From Macrococcus carouselicus (lineage in GTDB: Bacteria; Bacillota; Bacilli; Staphylococcales; Staphylococcaceae): DNA of 64,000 bases. A model generated the notes under the pieces. It had not been told where the DNA came from, ran no database searches, and saw nothing but the letters and a program-made list of their open reading frames with translations. Positions 54,155 to 62,895 of this stretch are shown one piece after another (the first letter of the stretch is position 1; every line of letters begins with the position of its first letter). The DNA lies in NCBI RefSeq assembly GCF_004359515.1, contig NZ_SCWD01000002.1, forward strand, positions 310,001 to 374,000, read 5' to 3'. The position numbers were made by a program, and so were the translations under genes.

Positions 54155-54709
54155 ATGAAACGACTGAGCTGGGCAGATAGTCATCCTTTGACGGCTGATT
54201 ACTATGATAACGAATGGGGCAGACGGTCAGGAGAGCAGTACCTGTTTGAAATGCTTGTGCTTGAAAGCTTTCAGGCGGGCTTATCCTGGCTGACCGTTCT
54301 GAAAAAGCGCTCGGTGATTGCAGCGTCATTCGATCAGTTTGATATTGATAAGATTGCACACTATTCAGATGAAGATATTGAGCGCATCATGAAGACACCC
54401 GACATGATCCGACATCGTCTGAAGATCACGAGTACGATTCGGAATGCTCAAGTCTTCCGTGAAGTCCAGCAGTCGTTCGGCTCTTTTAAAGACTATCTCC
54501 TGTCATTTACAGCAGGGCAGACAGTCATCAAGGCTTACAGTCATGAATCTGACATTCCTGTTCAGAGTGAGTTGTCCAGGACAGTCAGTCAAGATATGAA
54601 AAAACGAGGGTTTAAATTTATAGGTCCTGTTATTATCTACACGTATTTGAGTGCAGTGGGTATCATACAGGACCTTATAGAAGAGGATGAGGATGATGAG
54701 GTATCCTGA
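54155..54709 (+). CDS. DNA-3-methyladenine glycosylase I (Tag) homolog lacking the zinc site
   Basis: A 184-aa protein: YYDNEWGRRSGEQYLFEMLVLESFQAGLSWLTVLKKR, with catalytic Glu37 in LESFQAGLSW and RGFKFIGPVIIYTYLSAVGIIQD. In E. coli Tag, Cys4, His17, His175 and Cys179 bind Zn and tie the termini together. Here they are Leu4, Tyr17 and an acidic tail (IEEDEDDEVS) with no His or Cys. The fold should still excise alkylated bases, but stability must come another way. Overlaps the next gene. Confidence 0.87.
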   Translation: MKRLSWADSHPLTADYYDNEWGRRSGEQYLFEMLVLESFQAGLSWLTVLKKRSVIAASFDQFDIDKIAHYSDEDIERIMKTPDMIRHRLKITSTIRNAQVFREVQQSFGSFKDYLLSFTAGQTVIKAYSHESDIPVQSELSRTVSQDMKKRGFKFIGPVIIYTYLSAVGIIQDLIEEDEDDEVS

Positions 54710-55721
54710 ACTGAAAGAACATAGTACGATCGGCATTACACCTGTTTCAAACGGCATATTTGCTTCTGCAGAAGAGATGTTTGAAGTTGCGTTTAATCGT
54801 ATGGAAGAACGTGGATTCAAGCTGATCAAGAACAATGATATATGGGGGCAGGAAAAAGCGCGGGCGGCTACGGCAGAAGAGCGTGCAGAAGGTCTGATGG
54901 CGATGATGTTAGATGACGCTATTGATATCATCATGCCACCGTGGGGCGGACATCTGGCAGTTGAAGTGCTGGAGCATATTGATTTTGACCGGCTGCAGCT
55001 GAAATGGTTGACGGGCTACTCTGATATCTCTACATTGCTTCTTGCCATTACACTGCGTACCGGTATAGCGACAGCTCATATGGGTAACATCGTTGACTTA
55101 CGCGGTGAGCGCATGGACAGCGTGACTGCACGCTGGATCGATGTACTGAAGACGAAGCAGGACGGGTCGGTCACTCAGCATTCCTCAGAGAAATATCAGG
55201 AGGAGTGGGATCATGAGCATCCGACAGAGATTGTCTTCAATCTGACAGGACAGACGAAATGGAAGGCGATCGATGCAGAAGCTGAACCGATGGCTGACGT
55301 TCATTTTGAAGGGCGCATTCTCGGCGGCTGTATTGATACGTTCCGTCATCTGATCGGTACGCCGTATGGAGACGTGCAGACTTTCAGGGAGAAGTATACC
55401 AATGGTGAAAAGGTCGTGTGGTATATCGATGACAGCGAGCTGGATACAGTGGATCTGAAACGTTCACTGATGCAGATGAAATATGCGGGTTGGTTCAAGG
55501 ATACAGCAGGGATCTTATTCAGTCGTGTCGGTAAGCCGTCAGTCAAGGAGAATTATCTGTATAAGAATGTCTACGAAGACATGGCCCGTGAGCTCGGTGT
55601 TCCTGTTATATATGATGTCGATTTTGGTCATAAACCTCCGCAGATGACGATTATTAATGGAGCATATGGTATGATAGAACTATTGGAAGATAAAGGGCGA
55701 CTGACGCAGTATTTTAAATAA
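54696..55721 (+). CDS. S66-family LD-carboxypeptidase / MccF-like serine peptidase
   Basis: About 341 aa: TIGITPVSNGIFASAEEMFEVAFNRMEERGFKL, the MccF-type loop DAIDIIMPPWGGHLAVEVLEHID, nucleophile Ser in LTGYSDISTLLLAI, the Glu region EGRILGGCIDTFRHLIGT and His in VDFGHKPPQMTI. Members cleave murein tetrapeptides or, in MccF, the toxic aminoacyl-sulfamoyl-AMP of microcin C. GGHLAVE plus length favour the MccF side. Start among 54687, 54693 and 54696; the last suits GAGG spacing. It overlaps tag, and the SAM methyltransferase follows after 22 nt. Confidence 0.88.
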   Translation: MRYPELKEHSTIGITPVSNGIFASAEEMFEVAFNRMEERGFKLIKNNDIWGQEKARAATAEERAEGLMAMMLDDAIDIIMPPWGGHLAVEVLEHIDFDRLQLKWLTGYSDISTLLLAITLRTGIATAHMGNIVDLRGERMDSVTARWIDVLKTKQDGSVTQHSSEKYQEEWDHEHPTEIVFNLTGQTKWKAIDAEAEPMADVHFEGRILGGCIDTFRHLIGTPYGDVQTFREKYTNGEKVVWYIDDSELDTVDLKRSLMQMKYAGWFKDTAGILFSRVGKPSVKENYLYKNVYEDMARELGVPVIYDVDFGHKPPQMTIINGAYGMIELLEDKGRLTQYFK

Positions 55722-55743
55722 TCCCATGACGGGAGGAACATAT

Positions 55744-56493
55744 GTGGATCATACAGAGATTTTTACAACTAAAGCTGCTCTCTATGAAAAAAGCAAACCA
55801 TCCTATCCGGATGAATTACTCACTTTTCTGAAGCAGAAGTTCAATATAAAAGAAGATACATTGATTGCAGATATGGGAGCAGGGACAGGGAGATTCACAG
55901 AGAAGATTCTTGATCTCGGCTGCCGCGTTATCGCTGTTGAACCTAATCAGACGATGGCAGACCGGTTGCGGGATAGTCTGTTATGTGATCAGCTTGAAGT
56001 CAGTGAACGACCGGCGGAGCATACAGATATCGAGGAGAAATCAGTCGACCTGGTAGTGGCTGCACAAAGCTTTCACTGGTTCCACTGGCAGAATTTCAGA
56101 GAAGAGTGCCGCCGCATACTGAAACCTCATGGCCACGTCTGTCTGATCTGGAATATCAAAGACGAAGATGCAATGATCAACCGTCGCACGGACGATATCT
56201 GCAAGGTATATTGTCCTGACTATAAGGGTCAAAGCGAGGGTCCGACGAATGATCATTCATCTATCATACAGTTTTTTGACGGAGAGTTTGAACTGTATGA
56301 GGCACAGAATGACAGCTGTTATGATCAGCAGCGCTTTATTGAACGCTGTCTTTCCTCCAGTTACGCACTTGAGAAAGCTGATGATAATTATGACGCTTTT
56401 AAGACTGCACTGTATACCATCTTTGAGACGTTTGCTGTTGAAGGGAAGGTCATCGTTCCTCATACAACCCGCTGTTACTACGGTAAAATATAG
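55744..56493 (+). CDS. class I SAM-dependent methyltransferase
   Basis: A 249-aa protein: LIADMGAGTGRFTEKILDLGCRVIAVEPNQTMADRL (SAM motif I/II), VDLVVAAQSFHWFHWQNFREECRRILKPHGHVCLIWN (motifs IV-VI), YgbE/Methyltransf_11-like. Substrate unknown. GTG 55744 is preferred because GGGAGG lies 8 nt upstream; the in-frame ATG 55726 precedes the ribosome site. Confidence 0.87.
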   Translation: MDHTEIFTTKAALYEKSKPSYPDELLTFLKQKFNIKEDTLIADMGAGTGRFTEKILDLGCRVIAVEPNQTMADRLRDSLLCDQLEVSERPAEHTDIEEKSVDLVVAAQSFHWFHWQNFREECRRILKPHGHVCLIWNIKDEDAMINRRTDDICKVYCPDYKGQSEGPTNDHSSIIQFFDGEFELYEAQNDSCYDQQRFIERCLSSSYALEKADDNYDAFKTALYTIFETFAVEGKVIVPHTTRCYYGKI

Positions 56494-56529
56494 AAAAAGG
56501 ATATCGCAGCATGCTGCGATATCCTTTTT
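56494..56529. terminator. 36-nt perfect palindromic terminator
   Basis: 18-bp arms 56494-56511 and 56512-56529 meet without spacer (core GATATCGCAGCA/TGCTGCGATATC), with five A's and five T's at the ends. Directly abuts the methyltransferase stop and touches the stop of the convergent MFS gene. Confidence 0.9.
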
Positions 56530-57656
56530 TAACGCTTGATGGAGTAAGCAATTATGATACAGAAGAAGGTCAGCACGGCGCCGATATAAGGGCTGTTGAT
56601 CAGCGAGAAGTTTTCAAGCAGAATGCCGCCGAGCAGTGCCCCGAAACCGATACCTGCATTAAGAGCGGACATGTTCCATGCCATAATGCTGCTTGTATCC
56701 CCTTTGACCTGATTGATGATGCCCATCTGGATGGCAGGATTGGTGCTCCACTCTGAGAAGTTCCAGATCAGAATCACCAGCAGCAGGAGGACAAAGGACG
56801 ACAGAACGAAGTTGAAGATCAGCAATGTTATCATGAAGGCTGTCAGACTGATCAGCAGCCATTTCCTGCTGCCGAAGCGGTCGGTCATCGCACCGCCGAA
56901 GCTTGTTCCTGCCATACTGCCGATCCCTGCCACAAAGAGTGCGATCGAGACATCGGTCAGATTATAGCCGTGATGAATCATAATAGGGCTGATATAAGTG
57001 AAGACAGCTGCATTGGCCGCAAGCAAGGTAAAGGTGATGGTGATATATTTGCCCGCTTCCGCCGGATAGAGCAGCTTGTTCTCTGCAGGACCACCTGCCT
57101 TACTCTTGATTCTGTTCGGCAGCTGAAACACCAGAAGTACAGCTGCCAGGAAACTGAAGACCACAATCAGCCAGAACGTTGCGCGCCAGCCGAGCATTTC
57201 GCCGAGCTTCGTTCCGATCGGCACCCCGAAGACATTGGCGCCGCTGAAACCGACATAGACAAGACCGAGCATCTTGCCGCGCATGTCCGGTCTGCTGAGG
57301 ACGACGGTAAGTGCCAGTATCTTGATAACGATGAGGGAAGCGGCGGCAGAAGCGATGACACGGCCGACAACAATCAGCGTGAATGTCGTTCCAGCTGCGT
57401 TCAGTGCATTGCCTAGCATGAAAACAGCAAGACTGATGAGCAGGACAAATTTCGGATTGAAACGTTCAGTCAGTCTGACCAGAACGGGGCCTGATAGAGC
57501 GAAGGTCAGTGCATATATCGTGACGAGCTGGCCGGCGAGTGCAGGCGAGATATTCAGGTCAGCACTGATCAGGGTTAGGACCCCTGCCACAACCATTTCA
57601 ACCATGCCGACAACAAAGATACTGAGAATAAAGGTGAATAGTTTAAAATAAGACAT
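56529..57656 (-). CDS. MFS transporter, AraJ/YdhP-like (DHA1)
   Basis: A 375-aa protein with 12 hydrophobic segments: FVVGMVEMVVAGVLTLISADLNISPALAGQLVTIYALTFALSGPVLV, with the loop ERFNPKFVLL and motif C-like GLVYVGFSGANVFGVPIGTKLGEMLGWRATFW. Probable exporter of sugars or drugs. A 148-aa antisense frame at 56970-57416 is a shadow of this gene. Confidence 0.9.
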   Translation of the reverse strand: MSYFKLFTFILSIFVVGMVEMVVAGVLTLISADLNISPALAGQLVTIYALTFALSGPVLVRLTERFNPKFVLLISLAVFMLGNALNAAGTTFTLIVVGRVIASAAASLIVIKILALTVVLSRPDMRGKMLGLVYVGFSGANVFGVPIGTKLGEMLGWRATFWLIVVFSFLAAVLLVFQLPNRIKSKAGGPAENKLLYPAEAGKYITITFTLLAANAAVFTYISPIMIHHGYNLTDVSIALFVAGIGSMAGTSFGGAMTDRFGSRKWLLISLTAFMITLLIFNFVLSSFVLLLLVILIWNFSEWSTNPAIQMGIINQVKGDTSSIMAWNMSALNAGIGFGALLGGILLENFSLINSPYIGAVLTFFCIIIAYSIKR

Positions 57657-57756
57657 ATTATTCCTCTTTCAATGATAGTTATCTCTGATTATAGCATGTA
57701 CTTCATTAGACTTTAGCGGCTGCGCACTTTACAATGAACGCAAAGGGGGAATTTAA

Positions 57757-58365
57757 ATGATCGAAGAGAAAATTGAAACCGCATTTGACGCTTTTGAAAA
57801 TGGTGAAGTCCAGCAGGCCTATCGTTTATTTGACGAAATGAAAAGTGAACTGGAGACCGGTCATGATGATTACTCGACTTATCAGCATGCGTTAGGTTAC
57901 TTGTATATCGCTGACCAGAAGTTTGATGAAGCGAGAGAGCATTACCTGGCTATGCTGGAGGATGCTGAAGCTGACGAACGACCAAGCATCCTGCATCAGC
58001 TCGGCACAGTGGAACAGCTGGACAGTGAGTTCAGTCAGGCAGAGGATTACTTCAGACAGGAAGCGGCTTGCTTAAGTGATGATGATCATGCGGCCATGGC
58101 GGCAAACTATTACGCACATGGCTATACGATGATGCTGAGCGGTGACTATAGGACTGCACTTCGTCTCCTGCAGCAGTCACTGGAAAAAGCGGACGACGAT
58201 ATAAGAGCACATGCGGAGCGCGCACTCGGTGAACTGTTTGCCGCACAGAATGATATGACCCAGGCACGCGATCATTTTACGGCTGCCAAGAAACACTTTC
58301 GTGCATCCGGAGATCATTTAGGCGCTGAAGAGATCGAGATGCTGGAATCTATTATCTTTGAATAA
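57757..58365 (+). CDS. tetratricopeptide-repeat protein
   Basis: 202 aa made of about five helix-turn-helix TPR units (for example QQAYRLFDEMKSELETGHDDYSTYQHALGYLYIADQKFDEAREHYLAML and YYAHGYTMMLSGDYRTALRLLQQSLEKADDDIRAHAERALGELFAAQND). Strongly acidic and cytosolic, probably a protein-protein interaction module. AAAGGGGG ribosome site. Confidence 0.83.
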   Translation: MIEEKIETAFDAFENGEVQQAYRLFDEMKSELETGHDDYSTYQHALGYLYIADQKFDEAREHYLAMLEDAEADERPSILHQLGTVEQLDSEFSQAEDYFRQEAACLSDDDHAAMAANYYAHGYTMMLSGDYRTALRLLQQSLEKADDDIRAHAERALGELFAAQNDMTQARDHFTAAKKHFRASGDHLGAEEIEMLESIIFE

Positions 58366-58367
58366 CA

Positions 58368-58392
58368 GGAGAAGCTGCGGCTTCTCTTTTTT
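58368..58392 (+). terminator. terminator of the TPR gene
   Basis: GAGAAGC/GCTTCTC around TGCG, then T's. Confidence 0.88.
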
Positions 58393-58451
58393 GATTATTT
58401 AAAGGGGATCAGGGAATATATAGGCGTTACAAAATGATTCTGGAGGTTTTT

Positions 58452-59927
58452 ATGAAAAAATATACACCTGTTTTTATTATTTCCGCATTGATCTGCAGCC
58501 TGTTTGCTGCGTGGGGAGTCATGCTGCCCGCCGACATGAAGCAGGTGACACAGGATATGACATCTTTTATTACCACAAACTTCGGCTGGTATTATTTGAT
58601 TACCATCGCGCTTATTCTTCTTTTCTGTGTCTATATCCTTGTTTCTCCGTTCGGCCATATCAAACTAGGGGCTGATGACGAGGCAGCAGAATTTTCACTG
58701 CCCTCCTGGTTTGCTATGCTCTTCAGTGCCGGCATGGGGATGGGCCTCGTCTTCTGGACGACAGCAGAACCCATCAGTCATGCCTTTAAAGCGACACCGG
58801 GCGCTGCACCCGGCTCGAAACAAGCGATAGATGAAGCTTTTCAATATGTCTTTTTCCACTGGGGTATTCATGCCTGGGCTGTATACGGTGTCGTGGCACT
58901 CGTACTGGCTTACTTCAGTTTCTATAAGGGATATCCGGGTTTAATCAGTGCTACTTTAGTACCGATATTCGGTAAGAACCGGATGGGTGGGCCTATCGGC
59001 AGGACAATCGATATTTTAGCGGTCATCGCCACGGTAATGGGGGTGGCTGCGACGCTTGGCTTCGGTACCGCTCAGATCAATGAAGGTCTTAACTATTTAT
59101 TCAGGATTCCGACGAGCTTCTTCGTCCAGGCGATAATTCTGATTGTCTCGACTATTCTCTTTACATGGTCAGCATGGTCAGGTATCGACAAAGGCATCAA
59201 ATCACTCAGCAATATCAATATGCTCCTCGGCTTCCTGCTCTTGATTCTATTATTTATTGTCGGGCCGACTATTTATATTCTGAATACATTTACGGATGCA
59301 CTCGGTAACTATATCTCACACTTCCTTGATATGACATTACGTCTGGAGCCTCTTGAGGAAGGTAAACGGGCATGGATCAATAGCTGGACGATCTTCTACT
59401 GGGCATGGTGGATTGCCTGGGCGCCGTTTGTCGGCATATTCATTGCCCGTGTATCACGTGGACGGACCATCAAGGAATTCGTCATCGGCGTCTTGTTTGT
59501 ACCGGCACTTGTCTGCTTCATCTTCTTTTCTGTATTCGGGGCATCAGCTATGCACCTGCAGATGAATGGCATCGATTTATCACAGTATCCGATTGAAACA
59601 ACCACTTTTGCCATGCTTCAGCACTATCCGTTAGGCAAAATCATGAGTTTCATCACCTTGTTTGTCATCGCGTTGTTCTTCATCACATCCGCCGATTCAG
59701 CAACTTATGTGCTGGGCATGCTGAGCAGTGACGGTGATATCAATCCGACACCGCTCGTCAAAGTGACATGGAGTCTTCTGTTATCGGTGATCGCAGGTAT
59801 TGTCATGTATGCGGGCGGTACCCAGGGGCTGCAGAATGTGCTGATCATCGCAGCACTGCCATTTTCAGTCGTGATCTTCCTGATGATGGCCTCTCTTATC
59901 AAAGCTCTGCGTAAGGACCATCTATAA
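58452..59927 (+). CDS. BCCT-family betaine/choline/carnitine transporter
   Basis: A 491-aa transporter with 12 membrane segments. Betaine-site motif GMGMGLVFWTTAEPISHA and the family signature WTIFYWAWWIAWAPFVGIFIARVSRGRTIKEF are intact. Na+- or H+-coupled uptake of a compatible solute, as in OpuD/BetL. GGAGG 5-6 nt before ATG 58452. The short C-terminal tail (RKDHL) lacks the long osmosensing extension of BetP. Confidence 0.93.
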   Translation: MKKYTPVFIISALICSLFAAWGVMLPADMKQVTQDMTSFITTNFGWYYLITIALILLFCVYILVSPFGHIKLGADDEAAEFSLPSWFAMLFSAGMGMGLVFWTTAEPISHAFKATPGAAPGSKQAIDEAFQYVFFHWGIHAWAVYGVVALVLAYFSFYKGYPGLISATLVPIFGKNRMGGPIGRTIDILAVIATVMGVAATLGFGTAQINEGLNYLFRIPTSFFVQAIILIVSTILFTWSAWSGIDKGIKSLSNINMLLGFLLLILLFIVGPTIYILNTFTDALGNYISHFLDMTLRLEPLEEGKRAWINSWTIFYWAWWIAWAPFVGIFIARVSRGRTIKEFVIGVLFVPALVCFIFFSVFGASAMHLQMNGIDLSQYPIETTTFAMLQHYPLGKIMSFITLFVIALFFITSADSATYVLGMLSSDGDINPTPLVKVTWSLLLSVIAGIVMYAGGTQGLQNVLIIAALPFSVVIFLMMASLIKALRKDHL

Positions 59928-60073
59928 AGTCATTGAAAACCGATAAAATGTTGTGTATAATTTTTCGTAAGCATGTATAAAAAATAACTATTTATTGACA
60001 TATCTGCTTATAAGATAAAAATAATACATAACGTTTTATTTTTATGCAGTTTCAGTATTATTGGAGGATGACT

Positions 60074-61420
60074 ATGGAAAAGCTAACACCACGGCAGCAT
60101 AAAATAGGAATGTGGAAGTTTATACTGACTTCTTTATTAGGGGTCTTCCTTTTTATTACGCCGCTCAAAGTAAACGGCGAAACAACATTGCCTATCGCGC
60201 TTCTTGCCGGCTGGCTCAGAGATACATTAGGAAAGACGATGCCGACGCTGCTTGTGCTGATTATTGTTCTTTCGACCCTGCTGTCTTTATATTTTTCGAT
60301 CACAAGAAATGCGAAGACCTCATTTCTGAAGAACCTGTTCCAGGTCAATAATATCTGGCTGGCCATAAGACTGATTGGAACCTGCTTCGCGCTTGCCATC
60401 TATTTCAATATGGACATTCCTTATGTGAATACAGATGCAACAGGAAAACTGATCTATAACGATCTGCTGCCGACGCTTGTCACGGTCTTTCTATTTGCCG
60501 GTTTATTCTTACCTCTGCTGATGGATTACGGCCTCTTCGAATTCATCGGACCGATGTTCTCACGAGTGATGCGACCCTTATTCACACTGCCGGGACGTTC
60601 AGCGGTAGAAAACCTGGCATCATTTGTAGGAGACGGCACAGTCGGCGTCATGATGGCATCAAAACAATATGACGAAGGGTTCTATACAAGACGGGAAGCG
60701 ACCATCATTGCGACGAGTTTCTCAGTTGTATCGATCACTTTCGCCATTGTGATCGCAAAACAAGTCCACGTCATGAATCACTTTTTCTATTTTTATCTGA
60801 CTGTCATTATGTCGTGTCTGATTGCAGCAGCCATCACACCTCGTATCTGGCCGCTGTCATCGGTACCTGATACTTATTCAGACGGTTCAGCAGAACGACT
60901 GACAGAAGATATCCCGAGCGGACACAACGCGATTACTTATGGTTTTGAGAATGCAGTACGGCGAGGTTACAGAGGACGTAACTTCAGCGACTTCCTCGGT
61001 CTCGGTTTCCGTACCGTCATGGATATGTGGTTTGCCGTCTTACCTGTCGTGATGGCGATCGGGACAACCGCGACTATGCTTGCTGAATTCACGCCGTTAT
61101 TCAAGATACTCGGTGCACCTTTTGTGCCGATTTTGAATGTGATGCAGGTGCCCTATGCAGTAGAAGCCTCTCAGACTATTCTGATCGGATTCGCAGATAT
61201 GTTCCTGCCAGCCATCCTGATTCAGGACGTGCCGAGTGAGATGACCCGCTTTGTCATCGGTGCACTCAGTATCTCTCAGCTGATTTATCTGTCAGAAGTC
61301 GGGGGTGTGATATTAGGATCTAAAATACCCGTCAGTCTGCCGAAACTGTTCGCGATTTTCCTGATCAGAACAGCGATTATTCTGCCGATCATCATCCTGA
61401 TGGCACACTTTATCTATTAA
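60074..61420 (+). CDS. YjiH-family membrane protein with nucleoside-recognition (Gate) domain
   Basis: A 448-aa protein with about 10-11 hydrophobic segments: GMWKFILTSLLGVFLFITPLKVNGETTLPIALLAGWL is the YjiH start. PGRSAVENLASFVGDGTVGVMMASKQYDEGFYTRREATIIATSFSVVSITF and EVGGVILGSKIPVSLPKLFAIFLIRTAII belong to the Gate-like domain. Transport function is likely, substrate unknown. A BCCT gene stands just upstream, as often seen for unrelated transporters; a link is unproven. Confidence 0.85.
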   Translation: MEKLTPRQHKIGMWKFILTSLLGVFLFITPLKVNGETTLPIALLAGWLRDTLGKTMPTLLVLIIVLSTLLSLYFSITRNAKTSFLKNLFQVNNIWLAIRLIGTCFALAIYFNMDIPYVNTDATGKLIYNDLLPTLVTVFLFAGLFLPLLMDYGLFEFIGPMFSRVMRPLFTLPGRSAVENLASFVGDGTVGVMMASKQYDEGFYTRREATIIATSFSVVSITFAIVIAKQVHVMNHFFYFYLTVIMSCLIAAAITPRIWPLSSVPDTYSDGSAERLTEDIPSGHNAITYGFENAVRRGYRGRNFSDFLGLGFRTVMDMWFAVLPVVMAIGTTATMLAEFTPLFKILGAPFVPILNVMQVPYAVEASQTILIGFADMFLPAILIQDVPSEMTRFVIGALSISQLIYLSEVGGVILGSKIPVSLPKLFAIFLIRTAIILPIIILMAHFIY

Positions 61421-61432
61421 CCGAAAATGCAC

Positions 61433-61464
61433 GCACTTCTGATGAGAGTCAGGAGTGCTTTTTA
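61433..61464 (+). terminator. terminator of the YjiH gene
   Basis: GCACTTCTGA/TCAGGAGTGC (one wobble) around TGAGAG, then TTTTTA. Confidence 0.8.
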
Positions 61465-61502
61465 TATGGTGAAGAGGAGTGGCCGTTGTAGCTAGAACAC
61501 GC

Positions 61503-61532
61503 AAAAAAATCTCCAGCCTTTACCGGCTGGAG
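61503..61532 (-). terminator. terminator of the SDR-IsdG operon
   Basis: CTCCAGCC (61511-61518)/GGCTGGAG (61525-61532); minus-strand T-run at 61503-61509. Confidence 0.9.
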
Positions 61533-61541
61533 AAAGGATAT

Positions 61542-61859
61542 CTATTTTTCAAGAGATGTTTCCAGTTTGCAGATAACCAGTTCAGATCCAAGCATCGGCG
61601 AGTCGCCCTTAGATTCACCTGATGGTCTCTGGTGCGCTTTCTTGAAGACATCTGACGTTTTCCAGGCTTCAAAATCCTCTAACGTCTCCCAGTAAGTGTT
61701 CACATGAAGCTCATCATATTCTTCGTTTCCCTGTACTGACCATGTCTCGATTTTCACAAAGCCTTTCAGTTCTTCGATGCCGCCCCCTTGCGTGAAGCGG
61801 GGCGCCATTTTCTCTGCAAAGCCTGGTTTCATTTTGATGCGGTTCGTTACGATAAACAC
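61542..61859 (-). CDS. IsdG/HmoA-type haem-degrading monooxygenase
   Basis: A 105-aa ABM-fold protein. The catalytic triad of IsdG is conserved: Asn6 (VTNRIKM), Trp66 and His76 (EAWKTSDVFKKAHQ). It opens haem to release iron. AAGGAGG ribosome site. It lies 12 nt downstream of an SDR gene rather than in an iron-uptake cluster, and no Fur box was noticed in front of the operon. Confidence 0.88.
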   Translation of the reverse strand: MFIVTNRIKMKPGFAEKMAPRFTQGGGIEELKGFVKIETWSVQGNEEYDELHVNTYWETLEDFEAWKTSDVFKKAHQRPSGESKGDSPMLGSELVICKLETSLEK

Positions 61860-61871
61860 ATGAATTCCTCC

Positions 61872-62579
61872 TTATTTCTGAACGGGATTAGTGGCCCAGA
61901 TCTGGTTTGTCTTAATGAATGTGCGACGGTTCAGTTTCAGCTGACTGACAATGACGTCAGCGATATCTTCCGGATGAATCATTGTTTCAGGATCGAGCGA
62001 TGTTTCGCCGATTAAATCAGTCAGAACGGCTGACGGATTGATGGTGAATGTACGGATATTATGCTGACGCATTTCGCGCATCATGCCCTCAGTAAGGCCG
62101 GTGACCGCAAATTTGGTCGCTGAATAAGCAGCGGTCTGTGGTGACGAGTTGACAGCTGACATGGACGCGATGTTCACGACATCTCCTGATTGCCGGTCGA
62201 TCATGTGCGGAATCACTTGCTGCATCATCTGGAACATGCCGAAGACATTGGTCTCGAACATCTCGCGTAAGTCTTCAAGTGATGTCTCCATAAACGATGC
62301 AGTCTTCATGATGCCTGCATTGTTGACCAGAATATCAATCTGGCCGAATGTCTCGATGGTATGCGCTACGGCTGCTTCAATATCTTCCGCCTGCTGCATA
62401 TCACAGACGACAGCTGTCGCTTCTGTCTCCAGCAGTTCAATCGTCTCTTGCAGTGAATCGAAGTGGCGTCCCGTAATGGCGACTTTCACGCCTTCTGCAG
62501 CCAGTGCGATGGCCGTTGCACGACCGATGCCTCTTGAACCCCCTGTCACTAAAGCAACCTTGTCAGTTAAGTGTTCCAT
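61872..62579 (-). CDS. short-chain dehydrogenase/reductase
   Basis: A 235-aa classical SDR: cofactor loop TGGSRGIGRATA, NNAGI, active-site Ser in NIASMSAV and YSATKFA (Tyr-x-x-x-Lys), 3-ketoacyl reductase-like. Arg in GRHFDS after the second strand favours NADP(H). Substrate unknown. Start 62579 has GGAGGG 7 nt upstream. Confidence 0.92.
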   Translation of the reverse strand: MEHLTDKVALVTGGSRGIGRATAIALAAEGVKVAITGRHFDSLQETIELLETEATAVVCDMQQAEDIEAAVAHTIETFGQIDILVNNAGIMKTASFMETSLEDLREMFETNVFGMFQMMQQVIPHMIDRQSGDVVNIASMSAVNSSPQTAAYSATKFAVTGLTEGMMREMRQHNIRTFTINPSAVLTDLIGETSLDPETMIHPEDIADVIVSQLKLNRRTFIKTNQIWATNPVQK

Positions 62580-62601
62580 GTATGACCCTCCATTATGATA
62601 G

Positions 62602-62627
62602 AAAAAAGGCCGCACAGACATGCGACC
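62602..62627 (-). terminator. terminator of the SunI-like gene
   Basis: GGCCGCA/TGCGACC (one mismatch) around ACAGACA..., with a minus-strand T-run at 62602-62607. Confidence 0.65.
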
Positions 62628-62634
62628 GATTGAA

Positions 62635-62895
62635 TTATTTATTTAATTCATCAAGGATTTTTTTATCGTTGTGTGTGTAGATGATATAATGTTTATCTTT
62701 AGTTTCTAAAAGAATACGATTTGTTTTACCGAATGTAGAACCGATACGTACGACATTTTCCTGATTTTCTTCAGTTGCAGCGTAGATGTTTGTATCTTCT
62801 TTGACACTGATGATATCTTCATTAGGAATTGTGATGTCTGCGACGCGCCATTTGATATTAACCTCTTTATCGTTCTTTGTCACTTGCATTGCCAT
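62635..62895 (-). CDS. SunI/YnzG-family small PH-like protein
   Basis: About 86 aa: VNIKWRVADITIPNEDIISVKEDTNIYAATEENQENVVRIGSTFGKTNRILLETKDKHYIIYTHNDKKILDELN. This pattern (IxxxDIxxV, RIGxxFGKxNRIxIxTK, YIIYT) is the bacterial PH-like SunI/YnzG family; in B. subtilis SunI gives sublancin immunity, most other members have no known role. Start among closely spaced ATGs; 62895 suits AAAGGA best. Confidence 0.8.
   Translation of the reverse strand: MAMQVTKNDKEVNIKWRVADITIPNEDIISVKEDTNIYAATEENQENVVRIGSTFGKTNRILLETKDKHYIIYTHNDKKILDELNK

Noticed and set aside
56970-57416. 148-aa open frame antisense to the MFS gene at 56529-57656
   Set aside because: Low-complexity polar translation, no ribosome site or family resemblance; it is the complement of a clear 12-TM transporter.
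62149-62598. 149-aa open frame antisense to the SDR gene
   Set aside because: Ser/Thr/Met-rich composition typical of a shadow frame; the SDR on the other strand has all catalytic motifs.
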